Shown: positions 31,843-36,368 of the stretch, piece after piece | How the letters are laid out: each line of letters opens with the position of its first letter | How positions within the stretch are numbered: the stretch's first letter is position 1 | Source: Hungatella sp. UBA5385 | Lineage (GTDB): Bacteria; Bacillota; Clostridia; Lachnospirales; Lachnospiraceae | Reading direction: 5' to 3' | Length of the DNA stretch: 36,368 bases | Assembly: GCA_002409995.1 (NCBI GenBank) | Contig: DHOR01000044.1 | Span: 113,074 to 149,441, forward strand | Notes under the pieces: model-generated | Seen by the model: the letters and a program-made list of their open reading frames with translations, nothing else | What the model was told of the DNA's origin: nothing | The model's database searches: none | Program-made: the position numbers and the translations under genes

Positions 31843-32628
31843 ATGCAGCTGAAAATAGAGGAACTCTCCTTTGGATATCGCTGTTTTGAAGTATTAAAGA
31901 GTGTGGATTTATCTGCAGACTCAGGCAATTTAATCTGTGTGCTGGGAAAAAACGGAGCAGGAAAAAGTACGTTGTTTCGATGTATTCTGGGGCTTTTAAA
32001 AGGATATAAAGGGAGAATTATGGTTGACGGAACAGATGTAAGGGAATTGAGCACTAAAGAGCTGGCGAGGAAAATCGCTTACATTCCTCAGAACCATGAT
32101 CCTGCTTTTTCATTTACAGTTTTGGATATGGTATTGATGGGAACAACCTCTTCTATGTCTGTGATGGCAAGTCCAGGTGAAAAACAGAAGACAGCAGCTT
32201 ATGAAGCTATGGAAACTCTCGGCATCCGCCATATGGCTGACAGGTCTTATGGACATTTAAGCGGAGGTGAGCAGCAGCTTGTCTTAATCGCCAGAGCTCT
32301 TGCACAGGAGGCTGGAATTCTCGTTATGGATGAGCCCTGTGCCAATCTGGATTACGGTAATCAGGCAAGAGTTATGGAGGAACTAAAGGCTCTTGCAGCA
32401 CAGGGATATTTAATAATCCAGTCCACCCATAGCCCGGATCAGGCATTTCTCTATGCAGATCAGGCGGCAGTGCTGATGGATGGGGGAATTAAAGCAATGG
32501 GAGAACCATCATTGGTGCTGACAGAGGAAGTTCTAAAAGAAATGTATGGAATTCCTGTACGGCTCTTTGACACAGGTGAAGAAAATCGCAAGCTTTGTAT
32601 GCCGGGCAGAATCAGAGAGGAGAATTAG
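31843..32628 (+). CDS. ABC transporter ATP-binding protein (FecE-type)
   Basis: This 261-residue ATPase has Walker A GKNGAGKST (35-43), a Q-loop around IPQNHD (81-86), signature LSGGEQQ (139-145), Walker B ILVMDEP (159-165) and the H-loop in STHSPDQ (about 194-200). It powers the permease encoded just upstream. The C-terminal extension ending in NRKLCMPGRIREEN is slightly longer than usual. Its stop codon TAG overlaps a GTG start of the next gene (TAGTG), a sign of translational coupling. Confidence 0.95.
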   Translation: MQLKIEELSFGYRCFEVLKSVDLSADSGNLICVLGKNGAGKSTLFRCILGLLKGYKGRIMVDGTDVRELSTKELARKIAYIPQNHDPAFSFTVLDMVLMGTTSSMSVMASPGEKQKTAAYEAMETLGIRHMADRSYGHLSGGEQQLVLIARALAQEAGILVMDEPCANLDYGNQARVMEELKALAAQGYLIIQSTHSPDQAFLYADQAAVLMDGGIKAMGEPSLVLTEEVLKEMYGIPVRLFDTGEENRKLCMPGRIREEN

Positions 32629-33473
32629 TGTGTTGTCCTGCTCGTAATTACATGTACAGAGGTGAATCGGAACAGGACAACACACTGGATATTATGTGGA
32701 ATCTATATGACAGGCTAATTGAATCAGTTCCATCTGATATTCCTGTAGATGAGATCGCGTCAGGAGAACGGTGCACCGTTGTAAGGGCAGGAGGCAGAAT
32801 CGGCGCATCAGCTGTTAATCAGCTGGAGAGCAGAGAGAGACTTATGCCGGAGGAATCCCTTTCCCGTAAGCTTATTTCCGGAAACCTTACCTGGCAGCAG
32901 ACAGCGGCGCTGATTAAATCATGGAATTTCAAAGAGGCATCTATAGGGGCAGCAGCTCTTAATGCATTTTATAATAATATGGAACAGATGGGGCAGATCA
33001 GGCAGGAAACAGTGCATAATAAGAGAGCTGGTTTTTTATATGGCTGTGATACATTTAAAGCCCATCAGGAGGAGATCAGAGGGAAAAGAGTTGCTACTAT
33101 AGGGCATTTTCACTATGCAGAGGAATACCTAAAAGAGGCAGGACAGCTTCATATTCTGGAGAGAGAGCCCAGAGCAGGGGATTATCCGGACTCAGCCTGT
33201 GAATACATTCTTCCTGATATGGATTATATCTTTATTACAGGTTTTACCCTTGTGAATAAAACCCTTCCAAGATTGCTTCAATTATCAAGGCATGGAAAGG
33301 TAATTCTTACAGGGCCAAGTGTTCCAATGGCATCTCAGCTATTTGAAATGGGTGTCTGGGAGCTGGCAGGAACTGTTATTACAGATGGTGAAACAATCAG
33401 ACATATGTTAAAAGCAAAAGAGAGAAGTCCTCTGGCACGTGCAGGACAACCGGTGCGGCTGGGGTTTCTATAG
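32628..33473 (+). CDS. DUF4213/DUF364 Rossmann-like (heavy-metal chelation) protein
   Basis: This 281-residue protein has an N-terminal helical DUF4213 part (DIMWNLYDRLIESVPSD and GERCTVVRAGGRIGASAVN) and a C-terminal DUF364 Rossmann-like part (KRVATIGHFHYAEEYLKEA, then YIFITGFTLVNKTLPRLLQL, then VILTGPSVPMA). DUF364 proteins often accompany ABC transporters for metals and molybdenum enzymes, and were suggested to bind a metal or cofactor; the true function is unknown. The start is taken as GTG 32628, which overlaps the ATPase stop and lies behind AGAGAGGAG; ATG 32652 is an alternative. The expression and job seem tied to the transporter. Confidence 0.8.
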   Translation: MCCPARNYMYRGESEQDNTLDIMWNLYDRLIESVPSDIPVDEIASGERCTVVRAGGRIGASAVNQLESRERLMPEESLSRKLISGNLTWQQTAALIKSWNFKEASIGAAALNAFYNNMEQMGQIRQETVHNKRAGFLYGCDTFKAHQEEIRGKRVATIGHFHYAEEYLKEAGQLHILEREPRAGDYPDSACEYILPDMDYIFITGFTLVNKTLPRLLQLSRHGKVILTGPSVPMASQLFEMGVWELAGTVITDGETIRHMLKAKERSPLARAGQPVRLGFL

Positions 33474-33495
33474 AACAAACAGGAGGTTATAGGTT

Positions 33496-34677
33496 ATGAG
33501 AAACAGTAAGAAATGGCTTGCCCTTATTATAGCTTCAGCCATGGCAGTAGGAACTGCAGGTTGTGCAGGTAAGGCAAAGGAGACAGAGGCGGTGACAAAT
33601 TCTGCCGAGACTACCGCTTCAGAGGCAACAGTGGCTTCGGAGGCATCTAAAAAAGAGGCAACAGAGGAAGATGGCCAAAAGGCTGGGGAATCAGCTGAAG
33701 CTCAGTCCGGCATGAGAACCATAACAGACAGTGCAGGCCGTGAAGTACAGATTCCTGTAGAGATCCATAAGGTTGCACCTTCCGGACCTTTGGCACAGAT
33801 TGTTCTCTATACAATCAGCCCTGATAAGCTTGGTGGACTTGCTTCTGATTTCAGTGAAGAAGCAAAACAGTATATAGATGAAAAATACTGGGGACTTCCC
33901 AAATTTGGTCAGTTCTACGGTAAGAATGCAAACCTTAACATGGAAGCACTGATTGCTGAAGCACCTGATGTAATTATCGATATCGGTGAAGCGAAGAAGA
34001 GTGTAAAAGAGGATATGGATGCTCTTCAGGAGCAGTTAAATATTCCTGTGATTTTCGTAGAAGCAACTCTGCCTACGATGGCTGAGGCATATGAGTTATT
34101 AGGAGAGATTACAGGGGAGACAGAACAGGCAGCTAAGCTGGCAGAATATTGCACAACAGAGCTTACGAAAGCAGAGGAAATTAAAAGCTCTCTCACTGAT
34201 GATCAGAAGAAAAGTGTTTATTTCGGAGTTGGAAACAATGGTCTTCACACCAATGCAAGAGGTTCCATTCATGCAGATGTAATTGAGTGGATCGGTGCTA
34301 TTAATGCAGCTGACGTAGAGGCTGTTTCCAAGGGAACAGGAAGTGAGGTTTCCTTTGAGCAGGTTCTCTTGTGGGACCCTGACTTTATTATTTTGGATTC
34401 CCAGGAACTCTATGATCAGGTGACAGCAGATGCTATGTGGAAAGAGCTGACAGCAGTGTCGGAAGGAAGAGTCTATAAGATTCCCACAGCTCCTTATAAT
34501 TTTATGGCTAATCCGCCTTCTGTTAACCGTCTTATTGGTATTCAGTGGCTGGGACAGCTGGTATATCCGGAGCAGTATACAGAGGATATTAAGGAGAAGG
34601 CAAAAGAATTCTTTGAATTATTCTACCATATTGATGTTACAGAAGAACAGTTAGAGGAAATTCTTAAAAACAGTTAA
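33496..34677 (+). CDS. ABC transporter substrate-binding lipoprotein (FecB/MolA-like)
   Basis: This 393-residue lipoprotein has a signal peptide with lipobox VGTAGC, so Cys23 would be lipidated. A Ser/Glu/Ala-rich linker (24-75) leads into a Peripla_BP_2 domain: RTITDSAGREVQIPVEIHKVA, then LNMEALIAEAPDVIID, and a final LLWDPDFIILDS segment. It would capture the ligand outside the membrane and hand it to the upstream permease. The same fold binds iron-siderophores, B12 and, in MolA-type proteins, molybdate or tungstate. The operon points to the last option, as inference. RBS AGGAGG precedes the ATG. It is the last gene of the seven-gene operon, and no clear terminator hairpin follows its stop. 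Confidence 0.92.
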   Translation: MRNSKKWLALIIASAMAVGTAGCAGKAKETEAVTNSAETTASEATVASEASKKEATEEDGQKAGESAEAQSGMRTITDSAGREVQIPVEIHKVAPSGPLAQIVLYTISPDKLGGLASDFSEEAKQYIDEKYWGLPKFGQFYGKNANLNMEALIAEAPDVIIDIGEAKKSVKEDMDALQEQLNIPVIFVEATLPTMAEAYELLGEITGETEQAAKLAEYCTTELTKAEEIKSSLTDDQKKSVYFGVGNNGLHTNARGSIHADVIEWIGAINAADVEAVSKGTGSEVSFEQVLLWDPDFIILDSQELYDQVTADAMWKELTAVSEGRVYKIPTAPYNFMANPPSVNRLIGIQWLGQLVYPEQYTEDIKEKAKEFFELFYHIDVTEEQLEEILKNS

Positions 34678-34721
34678 TCATAGAAGTTAATTATAGAATC
34701 ATAGAAAATCGGGCAAAAACA

Positions 34722-34750
34722 TTGTTTTTTCCCATACTTCGTTATATAAT
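34722..34750 (+). promoter_or_regulatory. Promoter of gltX
   Basis: TTGTTT at 34722-34727 and TATAAT at 34745-34750 with a 17-base spacer. The predicted transcript starts near 34757, leaving a leader of about 105 bases with a hairpin before gltX. Confidence 0.65.
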
Positions 34751-34761
34751 AATGTACGCGA

Positions 34762-34815
34762 GGCGGCAGATGATAGGCATTGATTGCCTGGTCACTCTGC
34801 CGTCTGTCGTTTTAA
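34762..34815 (+). promoter_or_regulatory. Hairpin in the gltX leader (possible attenuator)
   Basis: GGCGGCAGA (34762-34770) pairs with TCTGCCGTC (34796-34804), and AGGCA (34775-34779) pairs with TGCCT (34785-34789), forming a two-part stem. A short GTCGTTTTAAC follows. It lies inside the predicted leader, so it may be a factor-independent terminator that limits expression or a regulated attenuator. No T-box specifier or antiterminator pattern is visible. Confidence 0.45.
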
Positions 34816-34862
34816 CTCAGAAAATAATCATAGTAAAATAATCACAATAGGAGTGTACAAAG

Positions 34863-36314
34863 ATGAGTAAAGTAAGAACAAGATATGCACCCAGTCCCAC
34901 AGGACGTATGCATGTAGGTAACTTAAGAACTGCATTATACGCCTATCTTATTGCAAAACATGAAGGCGGGGATTTCCTTCTCCGTATTGAAGATACAGAT
35001 CAGGAGCGTTATGTGGAGGGGGCTGTTGAAATTATCTACAGAACCCTGGAAAAGACAGGCTTAATCCATGATGAAGGCCCTGACAAAGACGGCGGTGTTG
35101 GTCCATATGTGCAGAGTGAGCGCCAGGCATCCGGTATTTATTTGGAATATGCTAAAATGCTGGTTGATAAGGGAGAGGCTTACTACTGCTTCTGTACACA
35201 GGAGCGTCTTGATTCTTTAAAGCAGACAGTGGAAGGTCAGGAAATTATGACCTATGACAAGCACTGTCTTCACTTGTCCAAAGAAGAGGTAGAGGCAAAT
35301 CTTGCATCAGGAATGCCCTATGTTATCCGTCAGAATAACCCTACAGAGGGAACCACCACAATCCATGATGACATCTACGGAGATATTACCGTAGATAACT
35401 CAGAGCTTGATGATATGGTATTAATCAAATCCGACGGATACCCCACCTATAATTTCGCCAATGTAGTGGACGACCATCTCATGGGAATTACCCATGTTGT
35501 CCGCGGCAATGAATATCTGTCCTCATCACCCAAATACAATCGTCTCTATGAGGCATTTGGCTGGGAGGTTCCGGTATACGTTCACTGTCCTCTCATCACC
35601 AATGAAGAGCATAAGAAATTAAGCAAGAGAAGCGGTCATTCCTCCTATGAGGATCTTATTGAGCAGGGATTTATATCAGAAGCAGTTGTTAACTATGTAG
35701 CTTTGCTTGGCTGGTCTCCTGTAGATAACAGAGAGATTTTCTCCCTTGAGGAATTGGTACGTGAATTTAATTATCACAATATGAGCAAATCTCCTGCAGT
35801 CTTTGATATGACCAAGTTAAAATGGATGAACAGCGAATATATAAAAGCAATGGACTTTGATAAATTCTACGGCATGGCAGAACCATATATCAAACAAGTG
35901 ATTAAAAAAGATTTGGATTTAAAGAAGATTGCAGCCATGGTAAAGACAAGAATCGAGGTTTTCCCAGATATCCCGGATCATATTGACTTCTTCGAAACAC
36001 TTCCGGAGTATGATACAGCCATGTATACACACAAGAAGATGAAGACAAACAGTGAGACTTCCCTTCAGGTGCTGACCGATCTTCTGCCTGCATTAGAAGC
36101 TCAGGAGGACTACAGCAATGATGCCCTCTATGAAGTTCTTTCAAAATATGTATCAGATAAGGGCGTTAAGACCGGATTTGTTATGTGGCCGATCCGTACT
36201 GCAGTATCCGGCAAGCAGATGACTCCTGCCGGAGCAACTGAGATTATGGAAGTCCTTGGCAAAGAAGAATCTCTTATAAGAATTAAAAAGGGAATCGAAC
36301 TTTTACAACGATAA
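34863..36314 (+). CDS. gltX: Glutamyl-tRNA synthetase
   Basis: This 483-residue class I synthetase loads glutamate onto tRNA. The HIGH-type motif is within PSPTGRMHVGN (10-20) and the KMSKS-type motif is KLSKR (252-256), preceded by CPLITNEEHKK. The glutamate-binding region RIEDTDQERY (41-50) and GITHVVRGNEYLSSSPK are also typical. The C-terminal anticodon-binding helical domain ends at LLQR. Start ATG 34863 has a weak AGGAG ribosome binding site. In many Clostridia a gatCAB-dependent route makes Gln-tRNA, so this enzyme may also charge tRNA-Gln; the sequence alone does not decide that. Length is normal. Confidence 0.97.
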   Translation: MSKVRTRYAPSPTGRMHVGNLRTALYAYLIAKHEGGDFLLRIEDTDQERYVEGAVEIIYRTLEKTGLIHDEGPDKDGGVGPYVQSERQASGIYLEYAKMLVDKGEAYYCFCTQERLDSLKQTVEGQEIMTYDKHCLHLSKEEVEANLASGMPYVIRQNNPTEGTTTIHDDIYGDITVDNSELDDMVLIKSDGYPTYNFANVVDDHLMGITHVVRGNEYLSSSPKYNRLYEAFGWEVPVYVHCPLITNEEHKKLSKRSGHSSYEDLIEQGFISEAVVNYVALLGWSPVDNREIFSLEELVREFNYHNMSKSPAVFDMTKLKWMNSEYIKAMDFDKFYGMAEPYIKQVIKKDLDLKKIAAMVKTRIEVFPDIPDHIDFFETLPEYDTAMYTHKKMKTNSETSLQVLTDLLPALEAQEDYSNDALYEVLSKYVSDKGVKTGFVMWPIRTAVSGKQMTPAGATEIMEVLGKEESLIRIKKGIELLQR

Positions 36315-36333
36315 ACGATAAATATTTACAAAC

Positions 36334-36368
36334 GGGGTTCGACCCTTTATATCAAAGGGTCGAACCCC
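36334..36368 (+). terminator. Terminator hairpin after gltX, cut by the window edge
   Basis: GGGGTTCGACCCTTT and AAAGGGTCGAACCCC form a perfect 15-bp stem around ATATC, 20 bases after the gltX stop. The T-run, if any, lies outside the window. Confidence 0.75.

Noticed and set aside
34757..34862. T-box riboswitch before gltX
   Set aside because: The leader is only about 105 bases and no specifier loop, T-box sequence or antiterminator could be found.
1..36368. CRISPR arrays, insertion sequences and ribosomal RNA genes
   Set aside because: No direct-repeat array, transposase or rRNA sequence was recognised in the window.

Overview
The window reads as a chromosomal segment of a spore-forming, low-GC clostridial bacterium, most likely a Lachnospiraceae. 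This is judged from strong AGGAGG ribosome binding sites, a CotJC-type spore-coat manganese catalase, a DUF1540 protein, a CD3324-type regulator, an AlkZ-related protein and a clostridial-style molybdenum/XdhC locus. No database search was possible, so family names rest on motif recognition.

Bases 1 to about 18,450 are the right part of a tailed, HK97-type (siphovirus-like) prophage, all on the + strand. The order is: an ArpU/RinA-type late regulator, two unrecognised membrane-anchored proteins (possible cargo), an HNH nuclease, small and large terminase, portal, ClpP-like head protease, major capsid protein, head-tail joining proteins, major tail protein, tail chaperone pair, tape measure, distal tail proteins, a BppU-like baseplate/receptor-binding protein, small XkdX-region proteins, a XhlA-like protein, holin and endolysin. 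The integrase and left end lie outside the window.

The most striking feature is in the receptor-binding gene (14876-15736). A 666-bp segment (15450-16115) is bounded by a perfect 15-bp inverted repeat, each copy being a small dyad (TAAAT-AGTG-ATTTA). On the opposite strand inside it lies a promoterless, start-less alternative C-terminal coding segment. Inverting the segment would join this second C-terminus in frame to the same N-terminus at the shared residues NSDL. This looks like a host-range switch. No invertase gene is in the window.

The prophage ends inside the spore-coat manganese catalase gene cotJC. Only the part from codon ~30 onward (18455-18976) remains on this side, so the phage splits a sporulation gene just before its first metal ligand. 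That arrangement resembles skin-like elements that are excised during sporulation.

From 19,000 to 25,340 there is a patchwork of host genes: a hicA-hicB toxin-antitoxin operon with TACGTA operators over its promoter, a CD3324-type HTH/ParB-like fusion, a LigB-family (DOPA dioxygenase-like) enzyme, a DUF1540 peptide, a GGDEF diguanylate cyclase, an HSL-type esterase, an AlkZ-related protein and tRNA-Thr(GGT).

From 25,400 to the end are a class A penicillin-binding protein, a tight seven-gene operon for molybdenum or tungsten (MobA-like/ModE-HTH fusion, XdhC, THEP1-like NTPase, FecCD-type ABC permease, ATPase, DUF4213/DUF364 protein and binding lipoprotein), and glutamyl-tRNA synthetase with a hairpin leader and a terminal hairpin at the window edge.
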